Assembly (NCBI GenBank): GCA_009846005.1
Contig: VXYL01000086.1
Location: 48,450-112,449, forward strand
Length of the DNA: 64,000 nucleotides
Source: Gammaproteobacteria bacterium
Lineage (GTDB): Bacteria; Pseudomonadota; Gammaproteobacteria; Pseudomonadales; Azotimanducaceae
Direction of reading: 5' to 3'
How positions within the stretch are numbered: the stretch's first letter is position 1; every line of letters starts with the position of its first letter. The notes beneath the pieces are model-generated. The model searched no databases. It was not told the origin of the DNA and worked only from the letters and a program-made list of their open reading frames with translations. The translations under genes and the position numbers were made by a program. Positions 1 to 9,060 of the stretch are shown piece after piece.

Positions 1-95
1 GGTGTTTCTGGTCTACAATTCTGCAACCGCCGACGTCATGAGCCGTTGGCGCGGAGAATGCCGAGCATCCTCCACACCTCGCCCAAAGGGCGAAT

Positions 96-172
<77 letters not shown>

Positions 173-267
173 AACCCGCGAACGCCCGGCCGGACGGGTC
201 GGGTGTTCAGGGATGCCGAAACGCACCCGTTAATGGAAGCAGCCACCGGGCGTCTTGGTTGGTAGCC

Positions 268-366
268 GAGCGCGCCTCGCGAGTACGCGAGGCGTCTAGG
301 AGGGCAGCCAACCGTGGTTTCGAATGCAACCAGCGTGTGATCATCAACATCGCTCAGTGGATCGAG
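268..366 (+). repeat. 99-nt leader repeat, copy A (upstream of sigma-factor operon)
   Basis: This stretch aligns without gaps to 13848-13946; I count about 67 of 99 identical positions. It contains a strong hairpin: GCCTCGCG (274-281), loop AGTA, CGCGAGGC (286-293). The most conserved parts are the hairpin and the last 40 nt, including CGCTCA followed by GGATC. It ends 26 nt before the chosen start codon of the sigma factor; the other copy ends 14 nt before amtB. The position suggests a 5' leader or cis-regulatory element, but I do not recognise a known riboswitch. The rest of 173-392 shows no gene. Confidence 0.6.
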
Positions 367-392
367 ACCGCAACAAGCCACGGCGAGTATCG

Positions 393-926
393 ATGCAACC
401 AACCGACCAGGTGTTGAACGGCGGCCCCTCCCGGGCGCTTGCCGCAGCTTTCGAGGCGCATCATCGGCGCGTATTCCGTGCCGCTTTCCGCGTTACCGGC
501 AGCATTGACGATGCTGAGGATGTCCTGCAGACCGTATTCCTGAACATGATGAAGCGCGAGTCCAACAGCGGCGTGGATTTGGGTAACGACCCCAAGAGCT
601 ACCTGTGCCGGGCGGCTGTCAACGCCGCCGTGGACGTGTTGCGCACCCGGAAACGCAAGATGGCCGTCGAGCCGGAGGCCGACCCGCCCGAGGAATCGCC
701 GGGCGCCGAGGCGGACGTGACGCGCCGGGAACTACGCCGCCGGCTTCGTGGCGCACTGTCGCGGTTGTCGCCACGGGCGGCGTCCATCGTCGCGCTCCGC
801 TTCTTCGAGGGATACGGCAACGCGGAGATCGCCACGATGCTGGGGACCTCGGCATCGTCGATCGCCGTCACACTGCATCGGGCTCGGCAACGATTGAAGG
901 CCGAACTTCACGAGGTGGCACCATGA
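393..926 (+). CDS. ECF-like RNA polymerase sigma factor (sigma-70 family)
   Basis: The product is 177 aa, the usual size of an extracytoplasmic-function sigma factor. Region 2 lies at about residues 18-85 and includes the core-binding stretch DDAEDVLQTVFL. Region 4 lies at about 115-172 and has a helix-turn-helix of the form GYGNAEIATMLGTSASSIAV. It would direct RNA polymerase to a small set of promoters. The stop overlaps the ATG of the FecR-domain gene (ATGA), so the two are co-translated, a typical sigma/regulator pairing. I chose the ATG at 393 over the in-frame ATG at 324, because the extra residues do not look like a sigma factor and run into the leader repeat. Its ligand or signal cannot be read from sequence. 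Confidence 0.88.
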   Translation: MQPTDQVLNGGPSRALAAAFEAHHRRVFRAAFRVTGSIDDAEDVLQTVFLNMMKRESNSGVDLGNDPKSYLCRAAVNAAVDVLRTRKRKMAVEPEADPPEESPGAEADVTRRELRRRLRGALSRLSPRAASIVALRFFEGYGNAEIATMLGTSASSIAVTLHRARQRLKAELHEVAP

Positions 927-3559
927 ACGATACGGACGAGACCACGAAGTCCAAGCAGGTCCTCGACGCTGACGATTCGAGTCGCGAGGAGTCGCTTGAC
1001 CTGGCGCTTGCCGCGGTTCGCGGGGACATGCCGCGCCCGGGCAGCGAGGCGGCGGCGGCGCAGCGCGTCGCACAGTCGTTGGGATTCCCTGCGGCCTCCG
1101 TGGTTCACCTGACCGACTACGAGGCGCTGATCCCGGACTATCTGGCCGGAAGGCTCAACGACGCGCAAAGAATGCTGTTCGAGGATGAAGTCCGAACATC
1201 GATTCCGTTGCGGCGCGCTCTGGCTGCAACCCGTAGCGGGGAGGGTGCCGAACACGGTTCGTCGACCGCGTTGGCAACGGGAAACCCAGGACCGAGTTCG
1301 CGTTCGCGAGCTGGCCGGCGATGGATCTACGCGCTTGCGGCGGCCATCGCCGTGGCCATCGGGGCCGCATTGGTCGTGCCGACTCCGAACGAAAACGATC
1401 CGGTGCGGCTGGCACGGGTCGAGACTGTCGCAGGACTGTCATTGCAGCAGGTCGGCAGCCAGTGGGTGCCGCTCACGCAGGATGAATGGATCGCCGACGG
1501 ACAGCGCTTGGCCACCAAGCAGAACGGCACCGCGGTGCTGGAGTTCGATGACGGTTCGAAGGTGGAGGTCGCACCGCGATCGCAATTGCGGCTGACCCAC
1601 GAACGCGGCGGCAACCGCATCCGCGTCGACCAGGGGAGTGTCATCGTACAGGTGGCGCCGCAACGCAACGGGACCTTCAATGTCGTGACCGACGATCTCC
1701 TCGTCGCGGTGGTGGGAACCACGCTCGGGGTCGGCCACGGCACCAAGGGATCCCGCGTCTCCGTCATCGAAGGCGAGGTCGAAGTACGTCATGACGGGAA
1801 GACGACCAGTCTCCAGGCCGGCGACCAGTACGGAACGCGCAAGACCACGGCGATGGCTTTGGAGGAGACGATCGCGTGGAGCCGCGATGCCGAGCACTAC
1901 GCCGAGATACTGCAGGCCTACACTGACTTCCAACGCGACATCGGCGAAGCGCTGACGGCTGGGAATCGGCACTCGACGCGCTTGCTGGACCTAGTTCCGG
2001 CCGAGACGTCGGTGTACGTCGCCGTCCCCAACGCGCCTGCTACCATTGCCGAAGCCTACGCGGCCGTGGCCGCGTTCCATGATCGCCTTCCGGCCGCCGA
2101 GTTTCCACCTTACAAGTCATCCGGTGAGGTCGAGGAAATGGTTGGCTGGCTCGGCGAAGTGGGGGACTACCTTGGCCCGGAAACGGTACTTGCGCTCTAT
2201 TGGGACGACCCGGATAGCCCTCTTGTGCTGCTTCTCGCCGAAACCCGGAGAGGTTTGCGCAGGGTGATCGAAGACAAACTGCAAAGCCTTTCCCGCGCGG
2301 TGGGCAACCCACAGGTCGGCGTCGACCTCATCGACGATCCGCAAGATGCACAAGACGGTCGGTTGTCCATCTGGCTCAACGAGGGGCTGTTCGCGGCATC
2401 CACGTCGCCAGCGGCGCTTGTTCAGCTCGAGGCGACGCTCGACGAGGGGTCGAACCCTTTCCGGGACGGCGCCCTCTACGCCCGACTGGCGGAGGTATAC
2501 GAGAGGGGCGCGGAGTACGTGATGGGCGCCGACATGGCGCAACTCGGACAGGATGGGTATCGCAACCCCTTGCTCGACCTGCGTGGTGCCCGCACGGTGA
2601 TTGCCGAACATCGCCTCGATGGTGAAGTTGGCGTGGCGGCGCTGGAGGTGCGCTTCGACGATGACGATCCCGATCGCGTCGCGCTGCTTGACCAGCCGGG
2701 ACCGATGGGTGCCTTGCGGTTCTTTTCGCCGGACACGAGCTTTGCCGGCGCGGTCGTCCTACCCGACTCGGAGAAGCTGACGGCCGTTTTGAACACCTGG
2801 CTTGATGACCGTGGCCCGGCGGAAACGAAGCCAAAGGCCGTCTCGGAACTGATCGACGGCGTCGTCGGCATGCTCGGCGGTGAGATTGCCGTCGCAGTCG
2901 ATGGGCCGCTGCTTCCCCAGCCATCGTGGAAGGCGGCGGTGGAGGTCTATGACCAGACCGGGTTGCAAGAGTCGATCGAGGCCTGGATCGGTCTTTTGCA
3001 GGCAATGGTGGGCGACTACGGGTTGACGGTCGAGGCCGTGGAAGGCACGGCGCCGCATGAGCCCGTCTACCGATTGTCGGCGGGTGGACTGCATGCGCAT
3101 TACGCGTATATCGATGGTTACCTCGTGCTGGCCGGTACTCGGGCCGTGCTGGAACAAGCGCGACAGACCTACGACTCCGGCGCGACGCTGCTCGATGCCG
3201 CGAAGTTTCAGGAGTTGCTGCCGCTCGACAGCTACCTGGACTTTTCCGCGATGACCTATGCGCGGTTGGACGACTCGCTCGCGTTGCCCCTCCTAGGGTG
3301 GGTGATGCCGCAGTCCGGCGGGGCGCGCGGCGAGATGTTTGAACAACTGCGTGACACCCTGGCGGGCACCGCCGTGTTCGGCGTGTACAACGAGCCTGAT
3401 CGCATCCGAGTGGTGGCCAACGGAACCAACATCGCACCCTTCTTCGGCCTGCCGATGCTCCCGGCGCTCGGCCTGGGAATGTCGGACGTCGAGGCCCGTT
3501 GGCAAATCGAAGCCTCCGGCGACGGCGGCGACACCTCTGGACGCGGGGACGGCACTTGA
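923..3559 (+). CDS. FecR-domain single-pass membrane protein with large periplasmic region
   Basis: The product is 878 aa. The cytoplasmic N-terminus (to about residue 130) has an anti-sigma-like stretch at about 66-90 ([16 protein letters not shown]). One membrane helix lies at about 134-152. A FecR-type domain follows at about 190-300 ([17 protein letters not shown], then VVGTTLGV and VIEGEVEV). The remaining ~570 residues are a large extracytoplasmic region resembling DUF3352-type proteins, with no catalytic motif I recognise. Translation starts at ATG 923 behind GAGGTGG and overlaps the sigma-factor stop. By analogy with FecR pairs, it probably relays a periplasmic signal to the sigma factor. 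The substrate or signal is unknown, and the long C-terminal region is unusual for an anti-sigma factor. Confidence 0.75.
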   Translation: MNDTDETTKSKQVLDADDSSREESLDLALAAVRGDMPRPGSEAAAAQRVAQSLGFPAASVVHLTDYEALIPDYLAGRLNDAQRMLFEDEVRTSIPLRRALAATRSGEGAEHGSSTALATGNPGPSSRSRAGRRWIYALAAAIAVAIGAALVVPTPNENDPVRLARVETVAGLSLQQVGSQWVPLTQDEWIADGQRLATKQNGTAVLEFDDGSKVEVAPRSQLRLTHERGGNRIRVDQGSVIVQVAPQRNGTFNVVTDDLLVAVVGTTLGVGHGTKGSRVSVIEGEVEVRHDGKTTSLQAGDQYGTRKTTAMALEETIAWSRDAEHYAEILQAYTDFQRDIGEALTAGNRHSTRLLDLVPAETSVYVAVPNAPATIAEAYAAVAAFHDRLPAAEFPPYKSSGEVEEMVGWLGEVGDYLGPETVLALYWDDPDSPLVLLLAETRRGLRRVIEDKLQSLSRAVGNPQVGVDLIDDPQDAQDGRLSIWLNEGLFAASTSPAALVQLEATLDEGSNPFRDGALYARLAEVYERGAEYVMGADMAQLGQDGYRNPLLDLRGARTVIAEHRLDGEVGVAALEVRFDDDDPDRVALLDQPGPMGALRFFSPDTSFAGAVVLPDSEKLTAVLNTWLDDRGPAETKPKAVSELIDGVVGMLGGEIAVAVDGPLLPQPSWKAAVEVYDQTGLQESIEAWIGLLQAMVGDYGLTVEAVEGTAPHEPVYRLSAGGLHAHYAYIDGYLVLAGTRAVLEQARQTYDSGATLLDAAKFQELLPLDSYLDFSAMTYARLDDSLALPLLGWVMPQSGGARGEMFEQLRDTLAGTAVFGVYNEPDRIRVVANGTNIAPFFGLPMLPALGLGMSDVEARWQIEASGDGGDTSGRGDGT

Positions 3560-4572
3560 CGGATACCGCCTCCCCGGTTGGTGTGCGGGATGTGTTGCCC
3601 GGCGGTTCAGAGAGCGCGCCGGGCGCGCGTGAGGTATGGGCGGAATTCGAGGGATTGAGCCTTCACCTTGGGGGCCGACCGGTTCTGAACGACCTGAACG
3701 CGGCGCTGCGCGGGCGTTGCATCGGACTGCTCGGGCCAAACGGTGCTGGCAAGACGACGCTGCTCAACACCCTCCTCGGGTTCTTCAAGCCATCCTCGGG
3801 ACACGCGCGCATCTTCGGTCGCGATGTCGTTGCCGAGGCCAGCGAGGTGCGCCGGGTGGTCGGCTACATGCCGGAGCGTGACAGCTTCGTCGGTGGCATG
3901 ACGGGCGTGCGGTTCGTACGCATGATGGCGGAACTGTCGGGCCTGCCTCGCGACGATGCACTCGACCGCGCCCACGAGGCGTTCTTCCATGTGGGTCTCG
4001 GAGAGGCCCGATACCGCAGGGTCGAGACCTATTCCCAGGGGATGAAGCAACTGGCCAAACTCGCCCAGGCGATTGCCCATGGGCCGCGGCTGCTGTTTCT
4101 CGACGAGCCCACCAATGGCCTCGACCCGCCAGGACGCAATCGTATGCTGCAACTCGTTCGGGGCATCCGCGACACCGGCGCGACCCGGCTGGTTGTTTCG
4201 TCGCACTTGCTGCGCGATGTGGAAGAGTGCTGTGACGAGGTGCTCATCCTCAAAGACGGCCGGATCTCTTCGGTTTGCGACCTCGAAAGCGAACGCCGAT
4301 CCAACCGCAAGTTCTTGTTTCTTCAGGTCAAGGGCGACCAAGAACGGTTTGTCGAGGGTCTTGTCGCCTTGGGTTGCGAAGTGGGCATGCCCAACCGTCG
4401 GCGGCTGCGGGCGGTGTTGCCCGCGCAGGTCGAGATAGCCGACCTCTATGCGCTGGCTGCCGAATTGTCGGTCCAGATCCGCCAACTCGACCACAAGCGC
4501 GACTCCTTGGAAGACATCTTCCTGCGCGCCATGGACGAGCCCGTCGCGGCCAAACAGGCAAACGCGTCGTGA
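3556..4572 (+). CDS. ABC transporter ATP-binding protein (first pair)
   Basis: The product is 338 aa with a complete ABC ATPase core. It has Walker [11 protein letters not shown]-loop region GYMPERDSF, signature YSQGMKQ, Walker [14 protein letters not shown] and the H-loop SSHLL. A C-terminal extension of ~100 residues is typical of ABC-2-type exporters (NatA/NosF/CcmA-like). I take TTG at 3556 as the start because it overlaps the previous stop as TTGA, matching the GTGA overlaps further down the operon. About 35 non-conserved residues precede the domain, so a later start is possible. It should energise the permease encoded immediately downstream at the inner membrane. The substrate is not evident. 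Confidence 0.85.
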   Translation: MTDTASPVGVRDVLPGGSESAPGAREVWAEFEGLSLHLGGRPVLNDLNAALRGRCIGLLGPNGAGKTTLLNTLLGFFKPSSGHARIFGRDVVAEASEVRRVVGYMPERDSFVGGMTGVRFVRMMAELSGLPRDDALDRAHEAFFHVGLGEARYRRVETYSQGMKQLAKLAQAIAHGPRLLFLDEPTNGLDPPGRNRMLQLVRGIRDTGATRLVVSSHLLRDVEECCDEVLILKDGRISSVCDLESERRSNRKFLFLQVKGDQERFVEGLVALGCEVGMPNRRRLRAVLPAQVEIADLYALAAELSVQIRQLDHKRDSLEDIFLRAMDEPVAAKQANAS

Positions 4573-5450
4573 GCCTTCGGGCGCATGGGTTCAGCACTTT
4601 TGCCGGGCCATGGACCCGGCGGATCACGCGACCCTTGGTCATTACCCGCTACACCCTGTCCACGGTGTTTTCGTCACGCCTGTTCACGATTTTCTTCGTG
4701 GCCTGCTTCCTGCCGTCGTGCCTTTTCCTTGTATCAATCTACCTGCGCTACAAGCTCGACACGTTGACCGGGTTCTTTGGGCTACATTGGGGCCCCGCGG
4801 AAATCCGCGCCGCCGCCGGCTTTCTGGACGATTGGCTGTACTACGGGATCGTCGGACCCTCCTTGTGGGTGACGTTTCTGATCGTGCTGGTTCGTGGTCC
4901 CGCGCTGCTGGGCCCCGATCTCAAGGACAACGCCATGCCGCTCTACCTTTCGCGGCCGGTGACGAAGCTTCAATACCTCGTCGGGAAACTCCTGGTGCTG
5001 CTCTGGCTGACTGCCACCGTCACATGGATACCGGGACTCCTGCTCGTGTTCGTCAACGCCTACTACGCCGAGGACGGCTGGTTGCTCGACAACCTGTCGG
5101 TTCCGCTCGGGCTCGTCGCAACCTGCCTAGTGTGGAGCGGGTGCCTGTCGATCATCGCACTGGCGTTGTCTGCTTGGGTGCGCTGGCGCCCGGCGGCGAC
5201 GTTGGGTTTTCTCGGATTGTTCGTCATCGGATCCGCGGTGGGCAACCTGTTTCGAGTCACCAGCGGTGACTGGTATGGCAGTCTGATCATTCTGTGGGAT
5301 GCCATCGAGGTCGTGGGGCGGCAACTGTTCGGCGCAAAGGCGTCCGACTTGATGCCGTTGCCCTGGGCCTGGGGCACGCTGGCCTTCGCCACGGCGCTGG
5401 CGTTCTGGGCGTTGATGCGCCGCATTCGCGCCTTCGAGATCGTGCGGTGA
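4569..5450 (+). CDS. ABC-2-type permease (first pair)
   Basis: The product is a 293-aa membrane protein with about six hydrophobic segments. The first is the [20 protein letters not shown] region near residue 37, and several follow between residues 100 and 290. A short motif near the middle, [14 protein letters not shown], resembles the cytoplasmic loop of ABC-2 permeases where the ATPase docks. The GTG start overlaps the ATPase stop (GTGA), and its own stop overlaps the next ATPase start in the same way. It is inferred to form an exporter with the 3556-4572 ATPase. The cargo is unknown. Confidence 0.78.
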   Translation: MSLRAHGFSTFAGPWTRRITRPLVITRYTLSTVFSSRLFTIFFVACFLPSCLFLVSIYLRYKLDTLTGFFGLHWGPAEIRAAAGFLDDWLYYGIVGPSLWVTFLIVLVRGPALLGPDLKDNAMPLYLSRPVTKLQYLVGKLLVLLWLTATVTWIPGLLLVFVNAYYAEDGWLLDNLSVPLGLVATCLVWSGCLSIIALALSAWVRWRPAATLGFLGLFVIGSAVGNLFRVTSGDWYGSLIILWDAIEVVGRQLFGAKASDLMPLPWAWGTLAFATALAFWALMRRIRAFEIVR

Positions 5451-6391
5451 CGGACACCATCCGTTTCGAGGGCGTGTCGCGGTTCTACGGCGACGTGCTG
5501 GGGGTCAACCGGGTCGATCTCGAACTGGAACCTGGCATCATCGGCTTGGTCGGTCCCAATGGCGCCGGCAAGTCGACGCTGATGAACCTAGTGACCGGCT
5601 TGGTGAGCCCAAGCCGCGGTCGCGTCGTGGTGCGCTGTGTGGAGCCCAGGGACTCCGAGGCGTTCTATCGACGCATCGGCTATTGCACGCAGTACGATGC
5701 ATTTCCCGTCGGGATGACCGGTCGCCGATTGTTGGTCAGCCTGCTCCGCGTACATGGCTTTGCTGAGGGCCGTGCCGACGAGTTGGCCAACGCGGCCCTC
5801 GAGAGGGTGGGCATGACTGCAGCGGCGGATCGCTCGGTCGACGCCTACAGCAAGGGCATGCGGCAGCGAATCAAGCTGGCCCAGGCGATCTGCCACGAGC
5901 CCGACGTCCTGGTTCTAGACGAGCCGTTGAACGGCCTCGATCCCCAGGCCCGGGCCGAAGTCACGGAGGTCTTTCGGGAGTTCGGCGCGACCGGCGCACA
6001 CGTCCTGATATCCAGCCATATCCTCCACGAGGTCGATGCGATCTCGGATCGCGTCGTGTTCCTCGACAACGGCTACGTCATCGCGGAGGGCGACGCGCCG
6101 GGCATCAAGGGCGAACTCAAGCAGTATCCGATGCAGGTCTTCGTTCGCTCCGAGCATGCGCCTGCAATCGCCTCGCGCCTGTTCGAACTCGGCCATGTAA
6201 CGGAAGTGCGACTTCACGACGACGGTGCCGGGCTGTTCGCCCGCACCCCCGATGCGGACCGCTTCTTCCTCGCCTTCAACCGGCTGTCGCTCGCCGAGGC
6301 TTGGCATGTCGAGGCGATCGGGACCGCCGACGAGACCGTCGAGGCGATCTACAACTACCTCGTGGTCGACGGGGCGGCCGGCGCTTCGTGA
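5447..6391 (+). CDS. ABC transporter ATP-binding protein (second pair)
   Basis: The product is 314 aa with Walker A GPNGAGKST at about residues 40-48, signature YSKGMRQ, Walker B VLVLDEPLNGLDP and H-loop SSHIL, so the catalytic set is intact. The family resemblance is to exporter ATPases of the NosF/CcmA kind. The GTG start at 5447 overlaps the preceding stop. It is clearly related to the 3556-4572 ATPase, but much more than a recent duplicate would allow. The likely partner is the next gene. Two ATPase/permease pairs in one transcript with a sigma/FecR module suggest a regulated export or envelope-stress function, which is inference only. Confidence 0.85.
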   Translation: MTDTIRFEGVSRFYGDVLGVNRVDLELEPGIIGLVGPNGAGKSTLMNLVTGLVSPSRGRVVVRCVEPRDSEAFYRRIGYCTQYDAFPVGMTGRRLLVSLLRVHGFAEGRADELANAALERVGMTAAADRSVDAYSKGMRQRIKLAQAICHEPDVLVLDEPLNGLDPQARAEVTEVFREFGATGAHVLISSHILHEVDAISDRVVFLDNGYVIAEGDAPGIKGELKQYPMQVFVRSEHAPAIASRLFELGHVTEVRLHDDGAGLFARTPDADRFFLAFNRLSLAEAWHVEAIGTADETVEAIYNYLVVDGAAGAS

Positions 6392-7188
6392 TGGCCGACT
6401 CATGGGAACAGAGCGTAGGGTCCGGAGTCTGGAAACGGCGTGCCAGGCAGGTGCGGGCCGTCGTGGATGTCGAACTCCGCAAAATGCTCGGCGGCAGGCG
6501 GGCCGTGCCGGTGTGTCTGCTCGCCGCGCTGCCGGTGATCGTGATCTTTGTGATAGTCGTGGAGACGATGCCCGCGCGCAGCGCGTTCGGGGCCATCTAT
6601 TCGGTCGTCGTCTTGGGTGCCACCGTGTTCTTCGGTTGCGCGCTCGTGTTCACCCATTTATTTCGCGGCGAGATCCTCCGCCGCAGCCTGCACTTCTACC
6701 TGCTCGCGCCCTTGCGCCGCGAGGCGCTGACGCTGGCCAAGTACGCCGCCGGGTTGCTGCTCGCGTATGCCTTGTTCGGCGGCGTCACGATTCTCGTCCA
6801 TCCGATGTTCATGGCCGCGACCGGTGACTGGGTCGTCTTGGAGACGTTCCACTACCTGGGCATCACCCTGCTCGGCTGCACGGCGTACGGCGCGCTGTTC
6901 CTGCTGTTCGGCACGCTGTTCCGAAACCCCATCCTGCCGGTCGCCGCGCTGCTCGGCTGGGAGATGCTGAACTTCCTTCTCCCGGCGGGGATCAGGATTG
7001 CCAGCGTCAGCTACCACCTCAAGTCGCTGTTGCCGGGACCCGGTCCCGTGGAGCTGGCGATGGGTGTTCCGGCCGAGTTGCCGTCTCCCGCAGCGGCGGT
7101 CGGGTCGCTGTTGATGCTGTCGGCGGCGGCTGTCGCGCTGGCCTGCTTCCGAGTGCGGCGAATGGAAATCCGCTACACGGACGATTGA
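6391..7188 (+). CDS. ABC-2-type permease (second pair)
   Basis: The product is a 265-aa integral membrane protein. Hydrophobic segments lie at about residues 36-56, 62-90, 115-135, 145-185 and near the C-terminus. The FRGEILRRSLHFYLLAPLRR stretch matches the loop found in ABC-2 permeases. ATG 6391 shares its A with the TGA of the upstream ATPase; a GTG three bases earlier would give the GTGA overlap seen elsewhere in the operon. It is the last gene of the sigma/FecR/ABC operon. In the ~205 bp before the next gene I see no further coding sequence. Confidence 0.75.
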   Translation: MADSWEQSVGSGVWKRRARQVRAVVDVELRKMLGGRRAVPVCLLAALPVIVIFVIVVETMPARSAFGAIYSVVVLGATVFFGCALVFTHLFRGEILRRSLHFYLLAPLRREALTLAKYAAGLLLAYALFGGVTILVHPMFMAATGDWVVLETFHYLGITLLGCTAYGALFLLFGTLFRNPILPVAALLGWEMLNFLLPAGIRIASVSYHLKSLLPGPGPVELAMGVPAELPSPAAAVGSLLMLSAAAVALACFRVRRMEIRYTDD

Positions 7189-7394
7189 CAAATGAGCGGT
7201 CCTCTCAGGAGGCCGTTGCGGCGAATGCCTTGCGGAAGCCGGCCATCTTTGGCTTGGCAGGGAGGGATGGGGGGATATCGGGGTCGGAAACCGAATGGCT
7301 GGAGGTCGGGCCCGTTGCTAATAATCGGCCTATGCGAGCGTGTATGTTGAAACAGGTCTGCCCGACTTCCTTCTCGCCTTGCCAGGATCAAGCC

Positions 7395-8231
7395 ATGAAG
7401 CCCCCTTTTCACCATGCGCGCACCGCGCCAGTTCTCGTAGCGGCCTTGGTTGGCGGATGCGCAACGCAGCCGGTAGAACCAATCGAACGTCAGCATGACC
7501 TCAGAATCGATGTCGCGAAAGTCGACTTCGGTGCCCGCGGGACACTGCACATTGTCCAGGCGCAGGAACCGAGACTCCGCATCAGGGCACGTGCCGACGT
7601 GGCTAACCTGATCCACATCGAGGAGGAAGCAGGTCGGCTGCACATCCGAGATCCGATTCGCCCCCGATTCGCGGCGACATCGGAGTTGCTTGGATTTGGG
7701 CACGTGTACGACGAGCAGGCGATGTATTACCTCGAGATACCAACGCTCGCGGAACTGAGACTCAGCGGCGGGCCGGTAAGGATAGGACCGTTCCAGGTGG
7801 ATGGGCTCGCCATCACGTCGGACGGACATGCAGACATACGGGTCGACGACGTGAACGTGTCCCGTTTCTCCCTCAACACGACGATGGGCAGTCAAGTTAC
7901 GGTCGCCCGCCTCGTGGCGGATTCGGTCGTCTTGACCGCGTCCGGCAATGCAACGATTCGCGTGAAGGACGTGGATGCCAACTCCGTCGAGATCCGGGCG
8001 CACGAATATAGCGATGTTTCGTTGGAAGGCCGGGCCGCAAACGGGAACCTGACCCTCTCAGGGTCCGGTTCGGTAACTGCACCCGCGTGGCTAGCGGAGC
8101 ACGCGGACATCCACGCAGTAGGCCACAGCCGTGCTCTGCTCTCGGTGGGTACCAAACTGGTTCTAGATGTTGCAGATCGCGCCAAGGTTGACTGGCTCGG
8201 CTCGCCGGTTGTCCAGAAAGCACTGCGGTGA
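7395..8231 (+). CDS. DUF2807-like lipoprotein (putative auto-transporter adhesin head GIN domain)
   Basis: The product is 278 aa. It starts with a short positive N-region and a lipobox LVGGC at about residue 21, so it should be a lipid-anchored envelope protein. The body is a run of beta-strand repeats (for example VDVADRAKV, LTASGNATIRVKDVDANSV, LTLSGSGSVTAP), as in the right-handed beta fold of the DUF2807 family. No enzymatic residues are apparent. ATG 7395 is chosen because it directly precedes the lipobox; longer in-frame starts add no plausible signal sequence. Its stop overlaps the next gene (GTGA). Its role is not known. Confidence 0.7.
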   Translation: MKPPFHHARTAPVLVAALVGGCATQPVEPIERQHDLRIDVAKVDFGARGTLHIVQAQEPRLRIRARADVANLIHIEEEAGRLHIRDPIRPRFAATSELLGFGHVYDEQAMYYLEIPTLAELRLSGGPVRIGPFQVDGLAITSDGHADIRVDDVNVSRFSLNTTMGSQVTVARLVADSVVLTASGNATIRVKDVDANSVEIRAHEYSDVSLEGRAANGNLTLSGSGSVTAPAWLAEHADIHAVGHSRALLSVGTKLVLDVADRAKVDWLGSPVVQKALR

Positions 8232-8878
8232 AGAAGTGCATCGCCGGCGCATCCCTACTGGGGGCCTTGGCCGGGGCCGCGGAGGACGGCACGGCCTTCG
8301 CGCGGTTCGTGGCGGCGAATCAAGCGGTCGGGGACTTCGATTGTAGCTTCACGATGACCTCCACTCGTTCCGGGGAGGAGCGCGTGGAACACTATTCGTC
8401 CGACCTCGGCGGGGAGCTATTGGAGGTGGACGGTCGCGAACCTACGGAAAAGGAGCGCCGTCGGTACGAGTCACTCGGCCCGGCGCCGATGCCCTTCGAT
8501 GTCGAGATGTTCGGGCCGCAGGATGCGGCCGTAGTGGTTCACGCGCAAGACGAGAGCACCACGACGTTCGTGCGCGAAGGCCGAACGGAGATCCCAGGAT
8601 CGAAGGATGTGATCGATGGTCGCTCCACGTTGGTGGTCAGCAGGTCCACTTGGCGGCCGATTCGATTGGTAATAGAGAACACGCAGTCGTACTCTCCGGC
8701 AGTCGGCGTCAAGGTTGATCACCTCAGTCAAACGTCCTCGTGGGTGTACGTGCCTACCGTCAACGCATCCTTGACGGAGACGTTGGAGATGACGATGGCG
8801 GGCAAGGTGATGGTGTTCAAGAAGATCTCGGACCAAGTCCACGTGACCTATTCGAACTTGGACTGCAAGTTGAAGTAA
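8228..8878 (+). CDS. Secreted protein of unknown function
   Basis: The product is 216 aa with a short signal-peptide-like start (MKKCIAGASLLGALAGAA) and a mature region without membrane segments. Two cysteines, one near residue 38 in DFDCSF and one at the very C-terminus (NLDCKLK), could form a disulfide. The GTG start overlaps the stop of the DUF2807 lipoprotein gene, so the two are probably co-expressed. I do not recognise the family. The 182 bp between this gene and the convergent gene at 9061 contain nothing I can identify. Confidence 0.6.
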   Translation: MKKCIAGASLLGALAGAAEDGTAFARFVAANQAVGDFDCSFTMTSTRSGEERVEHYSSDLGGELLEVDGREPTEKERRRYESLGPAPMPFDVEMFGPQDAAVVVHAQDESTTTFVREGRTEIPGSKDVIDGRSTLVVSRSTWRPIRLVIENTQSYSPAVGVKVDHLSQTSSWVYVPTVNASLTETLEMTMAGKVMVFKKISDQVHVTYSNLDCKLK

Positions 8879-9060
8879 CGGCGAGCCATCAGCACACTCT
8901 GCAGGCTCTGCCCGCGGCGACATCGTTCCAGTCATCGAGCATCGGTGTAGGACGGCAACGGCGGTCCTTGTGGCCGGTGCAGCGCCGTGGTCGTCGCGGT
9001 TGTGGGTGGGTGACTACCTTGCGTTTCAACGGCCGACCAACGCACGAAGGACGCGTCGAC

